Below, piece after piece: positions 29,199-37,804 of a stretch of 64,000 nt of DNA (positions are counted from its first letter, which is position 1; each line of letters opens with the position of its first letter). The translations under genes and the position numbers were made by a program. The stretch comes from an uncultured beta proteobacterium (GTDB taxonomy: Bacteria; Pseudomonadota; Gammaproteobacteria; Burkholderiales; SG8-41), in the NCBI GenBank assembly GCA_903889565.1, contig CAISYC010000068.1:62001-126000 (forward strand), in the 5' to 3' direction. Below the pieces are notes generated by a model that worked only from the letters and a program-made list of their open reading frames with translations, was not told the origin of the DNA and ran no database searches.

Positions 29199-30767
29199 TC
29201 AGCGGTGCATGAATTCGGGTGACGACAGGAGATACATATTCCATTCCTGCGGCGAGCCGGCCTGATCGAGCGCCTGACGCGTCGGCGTGCCCAGCGTTTT
29301 TTGCATGGCGTTGAAATACAGCGCGTTGGCGAGTTGCGGGAAGGCGGCGCGTTCGACCGGTTGCGGGCCGTCGGTTTTGAACAGGCCGGCGCTGCCGTAA
29401 CCGATGGCGCGCGCGATTTCGAAACGAGTCGCCATCTGACCGGGGCTCGACCATGCGGACTCGATCAGCGGATAACCGTCGGGTGTCGCGCGGCCGTAGA
29501 GCGGCTCGCCCATGCGATTGAGCCAGTTGATAATCGGGCCGGTGTTGAGAATCACCTTGTCGTCATAGGCGAGGCGCACCGCGGAAATCACGTAGTGCAG
29601 CGGATCCTTGAACTTGCGGCCGAGCGATTGCGTGAATTCCGACGATTCGAACAGCATGCGCAGGGTGGCCGCAATATCGCCGTCGGTGGATTGAAAAGTG
29701 CGCGCCATGCGCTCGACCAGCGCCGGCGGCGGTTCGTCGGCAACTAAATAGACCGCCAGCTTGCGGCTGATGAAATTGGCCGTCGCCGGCTGGCGGGCGA
29801 GACGGTCGATCGCCTCGTCGAGTTCGGCGAGCCCGCGGCCGCGCACCGTCTGGCCGAGAAAGGTTTTGTCGCCGTAGTCGTGACGGTTCGGATTGAATTC
29901 GAAGAGGCCATTGCGCACGTACTGGTTCTGCAATTGCGGCCGCACCGCCGGCGCGGCCGGCGCGACGTTGACGCCGACGCCGGTGAGAATGCGCGCGAGT
30001 TCCTGCACATCGCGCTGGGTGTAGCCGCCGTTGACGCCCAGCGTGTGCAGTTCCATCAGTTCGCGCGCATAGTTCTCGTTGATGCGCCCGGCGGCATTTT
30101 GTTCGTTGTCGAGGTAGCGCAGCATTGCCGGGTGATAGACGGTGGCCTTGAGCAGATCGCGGAAACGTCCCAGCGCATGCGCGTGGATGGCGTGCTCTTC
30201 GTAATCGCCGAGCAGCACGCGGATGTTGCTCTTGTACTGATGCACGTTGAAGTGGTTCATCCAGAACCACGTCATCTGCTCCTGCAGCTGGTTGTTCGAA
30301 TACAGCGCGCGCAGCAGCGAACGCGTCGCCGCCTCGCGGCCGATGCGGTTTAGTTCCTGCTGATAGGCCTGCTGCGCCGCTTTCTTTTCATCGGGATCGA
30401 CCACGGCATCGCTGTCCTTGCGCCGCTGCTCGAGTTCGAGCACGAGCTCGGCGAGTGGCCGCTGCGTGATGGTCATGGCGTCTATCTGGGTCTGCACTTC
30501 CGGCGGCAGCGCGGCCGGTGCGGGGCGCAATTGCTGATCCAGGTAACGCGCGCTGCCGGCGTTTGCAATTTGCCGCGCCGAGCTGGTGCTGGCACCCCAG
30601 GTGAGGCGGTCGAGCAGGCGCAACTGCAGGCCAGCATCGACCGCGCGAGGGGCGGCATCAGTGCGCGGCGGCGCTTCTGCCGGGACCGGGGTCGCGCAGG
30701 CGGTGACCATGCCGAGGCAGGCGGCGAGCACCGGGAGGCGTAGGCGGGAAAACGCGATCTTGTGCAT
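29199..30767 (-). CDS. DUF1800-family lipoprotein
   Basis: Start set to ATG 30767 (522 residues); the track frame runs 132 codons upstream through another gene in a different frame. The signal ends in the lipobox VTAC, so it is probably a lipoprotein. DUF1800 hallmarks are RLTWGAST near the N-terminus, MTWFWMNHFNV, NENYARELMELHTLGVNGGYTQRDVQELAR (quoted in part) and FISRKLAVYLV. It is the upstream partner of the DUF1501 gene and most likely acts with it in the envelope. Confidence 0.88.
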   Translation of the reverse strand: MHKIAFSRLRLPVLAACLGMVTACATPVPAEAPPRTDAAPRAVDAGLQLRLLDRLTWGASTSSARQIANAGSARYLDQQLRPAPAALPPEVQTQIDAMTITQRPLAELVLELEQRRKDSDAVVDPDEKKAAQQAYQQELNRIGREAATRSLLRALYSNNQLQEQMTWFWMNHFNVHQYKSNIRVLLGDYEEHAIHAHALGRFRDLLKATVYHPAMLRYLDNEQNAAGRINENYARELMELHTLGVNGGYTQRDVQELARILTGVGVNVAPAAPAVRPQLQNQYVRNGLFEFNPNRHDYGDKTFLGQTVRGRGLAELDEAIDRLARQPATANFISRKLAVYLVADEPPPALVERMARTFQSTDGDIAATLRMLFESSEFTQSLGRKFKDPLHYVISAVRLAYDDKVILNTGPIINWLNRMGEPLYGRATPDGYPLIESAWSSPGQMATRFEIARAIGYGSAGLFKTDGPQPVERAAFPQLANALYFNAMQKTLGTPTRQALDQAGSPQEWNMYLLSSPEFMHR

Positions 30768-30934
30768 GAGCGGCCCTGTTGGCTGATGTTGCGTCTGCAG
30801 CGCGAACAAAAGAGATGACGGCGATTCGAGATGGCAGTCTAACGCGGCTTTGGCGGTGGCGGATGACGGCGGGGGCGGGGATTGCTGCCTATCTTGTAAG
30901 CAACTGTAACGGCGGCGTCTGCGCCGGGAAGTGC

Positions 30935-31207
30935 CTAGCGGTCGTGGCGGATTTGCGCGGGTTTGGCCGGCGCTTCGACGGTGAATTCGCCTTCGAGCAC
31001 GTCGGCAGGCGCGCGCTCGGCCGCGGTCCGCGGTCGCAGCAGGCGGCGCAGCGCGAGTGCCAGCAGGCCGGCGCCGGCCGCGAACACGAAAAATACGAAG
31101 AAGAAAAACGCCAGCGTGAGCAGCGTCAACGCGGCCACACCGCCCAATACGCGGCCGAGCCAAGTTCGAGGCAGGGTGAAGGTGCGGAATTCAATGCGTT
31201 GGGTCAT
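30935..31207 (-). CDS. Small single-pass membrane protein, 90 aa
   Basis: The middle of this 90-residue protein is a strongly hydrophobic segment of about 35 residues (LLTLAFFFFVFFVFAAGAG) that can form one or two helices, followed by an arginine-rich cytoplasmic-type stretch and an acidic/proline tail. No family is recognised. It lies between the nucleotide cyclase and the DUF1800 gene on the same strand, 57 bases after the cyclase stop, and may be co-transcribed with either. Confidence 0.65.
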   Translation of the reverse strand: MTQRIEFRTFTLPRTWLGRVLGGVAALTLLTLAFFFFVFFVFAAGAGLLALALRRLLRPRTAAERAPADVLEGEFTVEAPAKPAQIRHDR

Positions 31208-31264
31208 CAGCGATCTGATCCCGCAATCCGCATTAAGTTCGACAGGCGAGGCTGTATTTCGCCA

Positions 31265-32053
31265 TCAGATATCGCGATATTGCAGCCGGTCTTCCGGATT
31301 CATGGCGTCGAGCTCCGATTTAAGGATGCAGATGAGCTCGTTGTCGCCGATGCCGCGCACCGAGATTTTTTTGGTGATCACGCCGCTGTGAAAGAATTCG
31401 CCGGCATTGGGGTCGTCGATATTGATGCCGCGGCGGTTGAAAGCAAACGAGGTGCCCGGCAGTTTCTGGATGCGCGCTGCCATGTTGATGCAGGAGCCGA
31501 CAAAATCCTCGCCGTCGCCGATCGAATAAACGGTGCCGCGCGCGAGTCCGCAACGCAGCAGCGGCGGCGCATCGGTGACCTTGGTGCTGACCATCGGATA
31601 GAAATCGTGCGCGTAACGCAGACAGATTTCGCGGCCGGTGACGACGATGTTACGCCGCGCGTTCTCGTCGGGGCGCGACACATCCCACAGCACCAGCACG
31701 CCGTCGCCGAGAAATTTGACGAAAAACGGCAGCGGCCCGAGCAGCAGCACGCCCTCGTCGTATTCCTCGAACACCATCTCCGAACGGATCTGCTTCATCA
31801 GCCAGTCGAGAAAGAGCTTGAGAAACACCGGCACCGACAGGTGGGGCTCGATCTGCTTGCGGAAATTGGTGAAGCCGCTCAAATCGAACACCGCGGCGAT
31901 CGAATCGGTGGCTACACCGCCGTGGGTCAGTTCGCCGAGGCCGAGAATCGGCGAATTGAAACGCTCGAAGGCTGCTCTGGTCAACAGCCGCCGTCTCGTA
32001 TTTTCGACGGTGGCGATGACGTAATCGGAATCTTTGACTTTGTAGGTGCTCAT
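31265..32053 (-). CDS. Class III adenylate/guanylate cyclase-domain protein
   Basis: A 262-residue cytoplasmic protein from ATG 32053. The single cyclase homology domain shows the metal-binding aspartate in AAVFDLSGFTNF, the second in FLGDGVLVLW, and the late GLARGTVYSIG block before FVGSCINMAARIQ. No membrane, HAMP or receiver domain is fused, so input must come from a partner. It lies directly downstream of tRNA-Val on the same strand and may depend on readthrough of the tRNA transcript. Whether it makes cAMP or cGMP cannot be decided here. Confidence 0.82.
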   Translation of the reverse strand: MSTYKVKDSDYVIATVENTRRRLLTRAAFERFNSPILGLGELTHGGVATDSIAAVFDLSGFTNFRKQIEPHLSVPVFLKLFLDWLMKQIRSEMVFEEYDEGVLLLGPLPFFVKFLGDGVLVLWDVSRPDENARRNIVVTGREICLRYAHDFYPMVSTKVTDAPPLLRCGLARGTVYSIGDGEDFVGSCINMAARIQKLPGTSFAFNRRGINIDDPNAGEFFHSGVITKKISVRGIGDNELICILKSELDAMNPEDRLQYRDI

Positions 32054-32117
32054 GCGGAAATCGCGGTTTGTCGGGGAGCGCGATGTTGATTGCAACAACC
32101 GCATTGAGATGACCGGA

Positions 32118-32192
32118 TGGTGGGCGGTACTGGGATCGAACCAGTGACCCCTGCCGTGTGAAGGCAGTGCTCTACCGCTGAGCTAACCGCCC
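32118..32192 (-). tRNA. tRNA-Val (anticodon CAC)
   Basis: Reading the minus strand gives GGGCGGTTAGCTCAG, a D-loop GCGGTAGAGCA, an anticodon arm CTGCC-TTCACAC-GGCAG with anticodon CAC, GGTTCGATCC in the T loop and a 3' acceptor ACCGCCC-A with an encoded CCA. All four stems pair. The exact ends may be off by one base. Confidence 0.93.
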
Positions 32193-32216
32193 AAATGGTC
32201 ATGCTGCGGGAGGCGA

Positions 32217-32245
32217 ATATTACCATCACACGGGCATGGCTTCAA
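32217..32245 (-). promoter_or_regulatory. Promoter of tRNA-Val
   Basis: On the minus strand TTGAAG and TAATAT are separated by exactly 17 bases, and the -10 lies about 25 bases before the tRNA 5' end. The discriminator CGCCTCCC is GC-rich, as expected for a stringently controlled stable-RNA promoter. Confidence 0.55.
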
Positions 32246-32290
32246 ACCCGCCGCGTTATAATCGCGGCTGATTCCCGACCGCTTTTTCCC

Positions 32291-33520
32291 ATGCTGCCGT
32301 TCGAACAACTGCCGGCACCGCCGGCCACAGCCGCCCCCGCATTGTTGAAGGGCGTCACCGTCATCGACTTGACGACCTCGATTGCGGGGCCGTATGCCAG
32401 CATGCTGCTCGCCGACATGGGCGCGCGCGTGATCAAGATCGAACGGCCCGGCGCCGGCGACGACTGTCGTGCGTGGGGGCCGCCGTGGCACGACGGCGAA
32501 TCGCTGTGGTTTCTGTCGGTCAACCGCAACAAGGAAAGCGTTACGCTCGATTATTCGGGCGAGGCCGGCCGCCGCGTGCTGCACGACATGGTGACGAAGG
32601 CCGACGTGGTGATCGTCAATCTGGTCGGCCGCGTGCAGAAAAAACTTTGCATTGACTATGCGACGTTGTCGGCACTCAATCCGCGACTGGTGTTCGTTTC
32701 GCTCACCGGCTTCGGCATGGAGGGTGCGCGCCGAGATTTCCCGTGTTACGACCTGATCGCCGAGGGTTACAGCGGCGTGATGGATCTGACCGGCGAGGCC
32801 GACAGCCCGCCGCAGAAAGTCGGCACGCCGGCGGCCGACCTGATCTCGGGCATGGACGCTGCGATGGCGACACTGGGCGCATTGTTCGAACGCGCCGGCA
32901 GCGGCAAGGGGCATCAGATCGATATCGCGATGGTGGACAGCATGACGCGCTTCATGTCGCCGCGCATCGTGCCTTATCTGGGCGCGGGCGAAATCCCGCA
33001 CCGCAGCGGCGCGCGCGACAGCGTGATCGCGGTCTATCAGGCTTTCGACACGCAGGACAAGCCATTGACGCTGGGTCTCGGCAACGATGCGATCTGGAAA
33101 CGTTTCTGGCAGGCGGTCGGCGAGCCGGCCAAAGGCGAGGATCCGCGCCACGCCAGCAATGCCGATCGTCGCAACGCGCGCGCGGAAATTGTTGCCGATA
33201 TTCAGCGCGTGCTGAAAACAAAACCGCGCGATGTCTGGCTGAAAATATTTTCCGAGGCCAAGGTGCCGGCAGGGCCGGTCAACAGCATCGACGATATGAC
33301 GCGCGATCCGGAACTGGTCGCGCGCGGTTTGTTCTATACCGCGGAGACAGGCGGGCGGCGCGTGCCGCAGGTCGGCTTCGGCATCGGCATCGACGGCAGC
33401 AACGCGACTTACCGTTCGCCGCCGCCGCGTTTAAGCGAACATACCGATGCAGTATTGCGCGACTGGCTCGGATACGATGCTGCCGCGATCGCCCAACTGC
33501 GCGCGCAAAAGCTCGTCTAG
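32291..33520 (+). CDS. CaiB/BaiF-family CoA transferase
   Basis: Class III CoA transferase of 409 residues from ATG 32291; the track frame begins in the tRNA-Val flank. Family blocks are VIDLTTSIAGPYASMLLADMGARVIKIE, quoted in part as AGPYASMLLADMGA, and DYDLIAEGYSG-like CYDLIAEGYSG. By alignment with formyl-CoA transferase the catalytic aspartate is the one in PAADLISGM (about residue 183). It transfers CoA between a donor and an unknown carboxylic acid. The next gene, a flavin oxidoreductase, starts 14 bases later, suggesting one catabolic pathway with the ABC transporter beyond. Confidence 0.92.
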   Translation: MLPFEQLPAPPATAAPALLKGVTVIDLTTSIAGPYASMLLADMGARVIKIERPGAGDDCRAWGPPWHDGESLWFLSVNRNKESVTLDYSGEAGRRVLHDMVTKADVVIVNLVGRVQKKLCIDYATLSALNPRLVFVSLTGFGMEGARRDFPCYDLIAEGYSGVMDLTGEADSPPQKVGTPAADLISGMDAAMATLGALFERAGSGKGHQIDIAMVDSMTRFMSPRIVPYLGAGEIPHRSGARDSVIAVYQAFDTQDKPLTLGLGNDAIWKRFWQAVGEPAKGEDPRHASNADRRNARAEIVADIQRVLKTKPRDVWLKIFSEAKVPAGPVNSIDDMTRDPELVARGLFYTAETGGRRVPQVGFGIGIDGSNATYRSPPPRLSEHTDAVLRDWLGYDAAAIAQLRAQKLV

Positions 33521-33534
33521 CTGGGGTTTCGCGC

Positions 33535-34782
33535 ATGCAAGCCGGCCCCAAAAATATCACTGTCATTGGCGCCGGCATTGTCGGCATCGCCACCGCCTGT
33601 TATTTGCGGCGTGACGGTCACAACGTGACGGTAGTCGATCGCGCGCCGCCCGGCGAATACTGTTCGTTCGGCAATGCCGGCATTCTGAGTCCGGGGTCCT
33701 GTGTGCCGATCGCGATGCCCGGCATTCTCGGCAATGTGCCGGGTTATCTGCTCGATCCGATCGGGCCGCTGCGCTTGAAATGGTCGTATTTTCCGCGCGC
33801 GCTGCCGTGGCTGTGGCGCTTCGTCAACAGCACCGGCCGCGCGCAGATCCAAGCCACTGCCGATGCGTTGCGGTCATTGTTGGTGCAGACCTTCGATGCG
33901 CATCTGCCGCTTGCCAATCACGCCGGCTGTGCCGACCTGATCCGTCAAAGCGGTTACATCGTCGTTTACGAAGATGAACAGGGTTACGGCGGTGATGCAC
34001 TGGCGTGGAAGCTGCGCCGCGACCGTGGAATCATCTGCACCGAGCTTGATGCGGCCGGCATTGAGCGCCTGGTGCCCGCGCTCGGCCGCCGCTATCCGCG
34101 CGGCGTGCATCTGCCCGAACAGGGCTTTGTCGCCAATCCGGAACGGCTGACCAAAACGCTGGCGGCGCAGTTTCAGCGCGACGGCGGCTTGATCCTGCAA
34201 CGCGATGTCATCGATATCGAACTCGGTGCGGACGGGCCTGTCGCACTGTTGACCGACACCGGGCGCCTGCCGGTTGAAACGCTGGTTCTGTGCGCAGGCG
34301 TGCATTCCGCGCAGTTCAGCGCAAAACTCGGTGACGCGGTGCCGCTCGAAGCCGAGCGCGGCTATCACGTGATGTTTTCCGATCCGTCGCTGGAATTGCC
34401 AATGCCGGTGGCCTCCGCTCAGCACAAACTCTTCGTCACACCGATGGAAACCGGCACGCGCATCGCGGGGCATACCGAATTCGCCGGCATCGATGCCGAG
34501 CCCGACTACCGGCGTGCCGACGCGCTGGTCGCGCATATGAAGAAGCTGTTCCCGCAGGTGCGCGCGGTCGAAACCACGCGCTGGATGGGCAAGCGGCCTT
34601 CGCTGCCCGATTCGAAACCGGTGATCGGGCGTGCCACTCGCTACGCCAACACGTTCTATGCGTTTGGTCACGGCCATGTCGGTCTGTGCGGCAGCGCGCC
34701 GACCGGGCGTTTGATCGCCGATCTGGTCGCCGGGCGCGCGCCCGGCATCGATCTCGCGCCGTTTCGCGCCAATCGTTTCTAG
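33535..34782 (+). CDS. FAD-dependent amine/D-amino acid oxidoreductase (DadA-like)
   Basis: From ATG 33535 the protein has 415 residues; the upstream part of the track ORF is a shadow of the CoA transferase. The N-terminal dinucleotide fold reads TVIGAGIVGIATACYLRRDG, followed by the glycine-rich CSFGNAGILSPGS found in DadA-type enzymes, and the C-terminal GHGHVGLCGSAPTGRLIADL closes the FAD site. It likely oxidises a D-amino acid or an N-substituted amine. It overlaps no neighbour and precedes the operator-rich region at 34952. Confidence 0.9.
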   Translation: MQAGPKNITVIGAGIVGIATACYLRRDGHNVTVVDRAPPGEYCSFGNAGILSPGSCVPIAMPGILGNVPGYLLDPIGPLRLKWSYFPRALPWLWRFVNSTGRAQIQATADALRSLLVQTFDAHLPLANHAGCADLIRQSGYIVVYEDEQGYGGDALAWKLRRDRGIICTELDAAGIERLVPALGRRYPRGVHLPEQGFVANPERLTKTLAAQFQRDGGLILQRDVIDIELGADGPVALLTDTGRLPVETLVLCAGVHSAQFSAKLGDAVPLEAERGYHVMFSDPSLELPMPVASAQHKLFVTPMETGTRIAGHTEFAGIDAEPDYRRADALVAHMKKLFPQVRAVETTRWMGKRPSLPDSKPVIGRATRYANTFYAFGHGHVGLCGSAPTGRLIADLVAGRAPGIDLAPFRANRF

Positions 34783-34951
34783 CTCCTGATCGCGGCGTCG
34801 GCGCCGCGTTTTTCCTTCGCCCAATCTGCCGCCCGATGGTGCGCGTTCATTGCGATGCACCGAAACGGGCTGCGGATCATTTCAGCGTGCTCGCGCTAAT
34901 TCGTTGATTTATCGCGGTTGATTTTTTCCAAAAGGCTGGCATCCGAATTGC

Positions 34952-34999
34952 TTGTATGCAAGAAGGTATACCGAATTGAATTTCCGGTTGCATACGTAC
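34952..34999 (+). promoter_or_regulatory. Cluster of candidate GntR/FCD-type operators
   Basis: Three TATGC/GTATAC-centred near palindromes lie within 48 bases upstream of the ABC transporter operon: TTGTATGCAA (34952-34961), GGTATACC (34965-34972) and TTGCATACGTAC (34988-34999). They resemble the TNGTNNACNA-like sites of FCD-subfamily GntR regulators, one of which ends this operon. Binding is inferred, not shown. Confidence 0.45.
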
Positions 35000-35076
35000 G
35001 GACCTTTTGATGTTTGCTTGCAGTCGCATCGAACGGGCCGGGTTGTTTAACTGCAGGTTGCACAGGAGTCCCCCCG

Positions 35077-36132
35077 ATGAGCAAGCAGGTTTCGCAACAC
35101 AGCACACAGGTTGGCGGCGAAGTTGGCGTCGAGGACAGCAAGCCGGTCGATCGCACCCGTCGCAGAATAATTGCCGCCGCCGCCGCGGGAACCGCGCTCG
35201 CAATGACCGGCGCGCCGGCCATTGTGCGCGCGCAGAGCGGGCCGAAAATCCGCATCGGGTTCTGGCCGATCGCTTCGGGTCTGCCGTTGTACGTCGCGCT
35301 GGAAAAAGGCTACTTCAAGGAAGCGGGACTCGACGTCGAAGGCCTCAAGTTCGCCGGTGCGCAGCAGGTGATGGAGGCCATTTTGTCCGGTCGCGCCGAA
35401 GGCAGCGCCAACGGCACCGGCTCGGCCAACCTTGCCATCGGCGAGCTGGCGCAACCCGGCACCTTCAAAATATTCGCCACCAACCCGAGCAACGTCAAAC
35501 ACGTGCTCGATGAATTTATCGTCGCTGCCGACAGCCCGATCAAGGCGATTGGCGAACTCAAAGGCAAACGCATCGCCTCCGGACCCGGCATTCAGAACGT
35601 GACGCTGGCCAAGGCGGTGCTCGACAAGGCGGGCGCCACCGGCTACACCGTGACCGAATTGCCGATCGGCCAGCATGTCGCGGCCATCGTCGCGGGGCAG
35701 GCCGATGCCTGCTATACGCTGGAGCCGACCGGCACCGTCGGCCGCATGAACGGCACCACGCGCGTGCTCGAAACCGGTGTCATTGCCAAATATGTTCTCG
35801 GCGATCCGATGGCGCCCTGGCACGGCGGGTCGGCCTCGCTGTCGTCGGCCTTCATCGCCAAGTATCCGGCGGAAACCAAAAAATACATTGCTGCCTATGC
35901 CAAAGGCATCGAGTTCGTGCGCAGCAAACCGGCAGAGGCGCGGCAGTACATGAAGGGCTATACCGCCATCGAAGGGCCGTTGACCGCCGAGGTGCCGCTC
36001 GCCGCCTACATGCTCTACAACGAGTTCACCAAATCGGATATCGCCTACTTCCAGAAATTCTTCGATCTGTTTTCCGACAAGGGCATTTTCAGCTCGCGCC
36101 TGATGGTCGAGCCGATGCTCTACAAGGGGTAA
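35077..36132 (+). CDS. ABC transporter substrate-binding protein, NMT1/SsuA-like
   Basis: Periplasmic receptor of a nitrate/sulfonate/taurine-type ABC importer. From ATG 35077, five to eleven bases after CAGGAG, it has 351 residues. The N-terminus has DRTRRRIIAAAAAGTALAM, a Tat-like signal with cleavage near AIVRAQS. The mature part begins KIRIGFWPIASGLPLYVALEKG, quoted in part as GFWPIASGLPLYVALEKG, the canonical NMT1 lobe. Aromatic and hydroxylated residues typical of a small-anion or amine pocket follow. Permease and ATPase genes are immediately downstream. Confidence 0.92.
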   Translation: MSKQVSQHSTQVGGEVGVEDSKPVDRTRRRIIAAAAAGTALAMTGAPAIVRAQSGPKIRIGFWPIASGLPLYVALEKGYFKEAGLDVEGLKFAGAQQVMEAILSGRAEGSANGTGSANLAIGELAQPGTFKIFATNPSNVKHVLDEFIVAADSPIKAIGELKGKRIASGPGIQNVTLAKAVLDKAGATGYTVTELPIGQHVAAIVAGQADACYTLEPTGTVGRMNGTTRVLETGVIAKYVLGDPMAPWHGGSASLSSAFIAKYPAETKKYIAAYAKGIEFVRSKPAEARQYMKGYTAIEGPLTAEVPLAAYMLYNEFTKSDIAYFQKFFDLFSDKGIFSSRLMVEPMLYKG

Positions 36133-36135
36133 ACC

Positions 36136-36963
36136 ATGGCCGAAGCCGCTGCCGCCAAAACCGCGCCATGGACTGGCGCGTCCGACGCCGCACCGGCGTT
36201 GCCGCAGAAATTTCCGTGGGCGCGGCTGCTGCCGGCGCTGGGTCCGGTGCTGCTGTTTGTATTGTGGGACGCGGCGGTGCGTTACGGCTATATCAAGGCG
36301 ATCCTGCTGCCCACGCCGTGGGACACGCTGGTTGCGCTGGTCAGCGGCCTCGCCGGCGGGCCGTTGATGATCGATTTTGCGGTGACCGTAAAGCGCACGC
36401 TCGAAGCGTTCGCGATCGCCGCCATTATCGGTGTGCCGCTGGGTGTGCTGCTCGGCAGCAACGAGCGCGCCTACCGCAGCGTCGAATTTCTGATCGATTT
36501 TTTCCGCTCGACGCCGTCATCCGCATTGATTCCGCTGTTTCTGCTGATTTTCGGCGTGTCGGATGTCAACAAGGTCGCCATCGCCGCCTTCGGCGCTCTG
36601 CTGATCGTGCTCTTCAACAGCGCCTACGGCGTGATGAACGCGCGCAAGCAGCGCATCATGGCGGCGAAAGTGATGGGCGCGTCGCGCTGGCAGATTTTCA
36701 AGGACGTGCTGATCTGGGAAAGTCTGCAGCCCACCTTCGTCGGCCTGCGTTCGGCGGTGTCGATGGCGCTGGTGATCGTGATCGTTGCCGAAATGTTCAT
36801 CGGCTCCGACACCGGGCTCGGCCACCGCATCATCGACGCGCAGCAGGTGTTGAACGTGAAGAGCATGTATTCCGCGATTCTGTCCGCAGGCATTCTCGGT
36901 TACGCACTCAATGTGCTGTTTCTGGTCATCGAACGGCGCGTGGTGCACTGGAGCGGAAGATGA
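36136..36963 (+). CDS. ABC transporter permease (SsuC/TauC type)
   Basis: Integral membrane subunit of 275 residues with six predicted helices. The cytoplasmic EAA-type loop AAKVMGASRWQIFKDVLIWE, which docks to the ATPase, is intact. It starts three bases after the receptor gene and its TGA overlaps the ATPase ATG by four bases, so the three are translationally coupled. Confidence 0.92.
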   Translation: MAEAAAAKTAPWTGASDAAPALPQKFPWARLLPALGPVLLFVLWDAAVRYGYIKAILLPTPWDTLVALVSGLAGGPLMIDFAVTVKRTLEAFAIAAIIGVPLGVLLGSNERAYRSVEFLIDFFRSTPSSALIPLFLLIFGVSDVNKVAIAAFGALLIVLFNSAYGVMNARKQRIMAAKVMGASRWQIFKDVLIWESLQPTFVGLRSAVSMALVIVIVAEMFIGSDTGLGHRIIDAQQVLNVKSMYSAILSAGILGYALNVLFLVIERRVVHWSGR

Positions 36964-37787
36964 ACGATATGCGTCCGATCAATGTGGCGCCCGTCGCCGA
37001 TGTGCCGGTTGCACCTTTCGTGCCGGGGCCGGCCGGTACTCACATCACCATCCGCGGCCTGACCAAGTATTTCGCCGGCTGGCCGCTGTATGAAAACTTC
37101 GACCTCAATATTCCGAAACACAAGATCGTCTCCGTGTTCGGCCCCAACGGCTGCGGCAAATCGACGCTGATCAACATGATTGCCGGGCTGGTGCCGATTG
37201 ATGCCGGCGAAATCCTGTTCGACGGCAAATCACTCGCCGATACCAAGATCGGTTATGTATTTCAGAATTATCGCGAGGCGATGTTTCCGTGGTTGCGCAC
37301 CATCGACAATATTGCCTATCCGCTGAAACTGGCCGGTAAATCGAAGGCAGAACTCGACCGCCGCGTCGCCGAGCTGGTGGCCTCGTTCGACGTCAAATTC
37401 GATCTCAATCGTTTTCCGTACGAACTCTCGGGCGGGCAGCAGCAGACCGCATCCATCATGCGCGCGCTGGCGCCGGAACCCGAGGTACTGTTTCTTGACG
37501 AGCCGTTCTCGGCACTCGATTTCGAGATGACGCTGTTCATCCGCGAAAAGCTGCAGGAGGTGTTCATGCAGACCGGCACTACCATGATGCTGGTCTCGCA
37601 CGATCTCGAAGAAGCCGTTTATCTGGCCGATGAAGTGCTGCTGCTGACCAAGCGGCCCACGCGCATTGCGGAAATTCTGCGTTACGGGGATGCGCGCCCG
37701 CGCACGGTGGCGACGCTGTCGGAGCCGAGTTTCATCGCCACCAAGAAACAGAGTCTGGAAATATTCCAGCGCGAAGTGAGGCGCTAG
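36960..37787 (+). CDS. ABC transporter ATP-binding protein (SsuB/TauB type)
   Basis: ATPase subunit of 275 residues from ATG 36960; the longer track frame is a shadow of the permease. Walker A GPNGCGKST, the Q-loop in YVFQNYREAMFPW, signature LSGGQQQ, Walker B VLFLDEP and the switch histidine in MLVSHDLEEA are all present. The N-terminal 25 residues before THITIRGLTKYF are a proline-rich extension. It powers import with the two preceding subunits. Confidence 0.94.
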   Translation: MNDMRPINVAPVADVPVAPFVPGPAGTHITIRGLTKYFAGWPLYENFDLNIPKHKIVSVFGPNGCGKSTLINMIAGLVPIDAGEILFDGKSLADTKIGYVFQNYREAMFPWLRTIDNIAYPLKLAGKSKAELDRRVAELVASFDVKFDLNRFPYELSGGQQQTASIMRALAPEPEVLFLDEPFSALDFEMTLFIREKLQEVFMQTGTTMMLVSHDLEEAVYLADEVLLLTKRPTRIAEILRYGDARPRTVATLSEPSFIATKKQSLEIFQREVRR

Positions 37788-37804
37788 CAGGTGATCGTGC
37801 TGAA

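Noticed and set aside
30768-31163. N-terminal extension of the DUF1800 ORF
   Set aside because: It crosses the small membrane-protein gene in another frame, whereas ATG 30767 gives a proper lipoprotein signal.
32743-33534. Upstream 264 codons of the long ORF 32743-34782
   Set aside because: They are a shadow of the CoA transferase in another frame; the flavin enzyme starts at 33535.
36168-36959. N-terminal extension of the ABC ATPase ORF
   Set aside because: It is the permease gene read in another frame; the ATPase starts at 36960.
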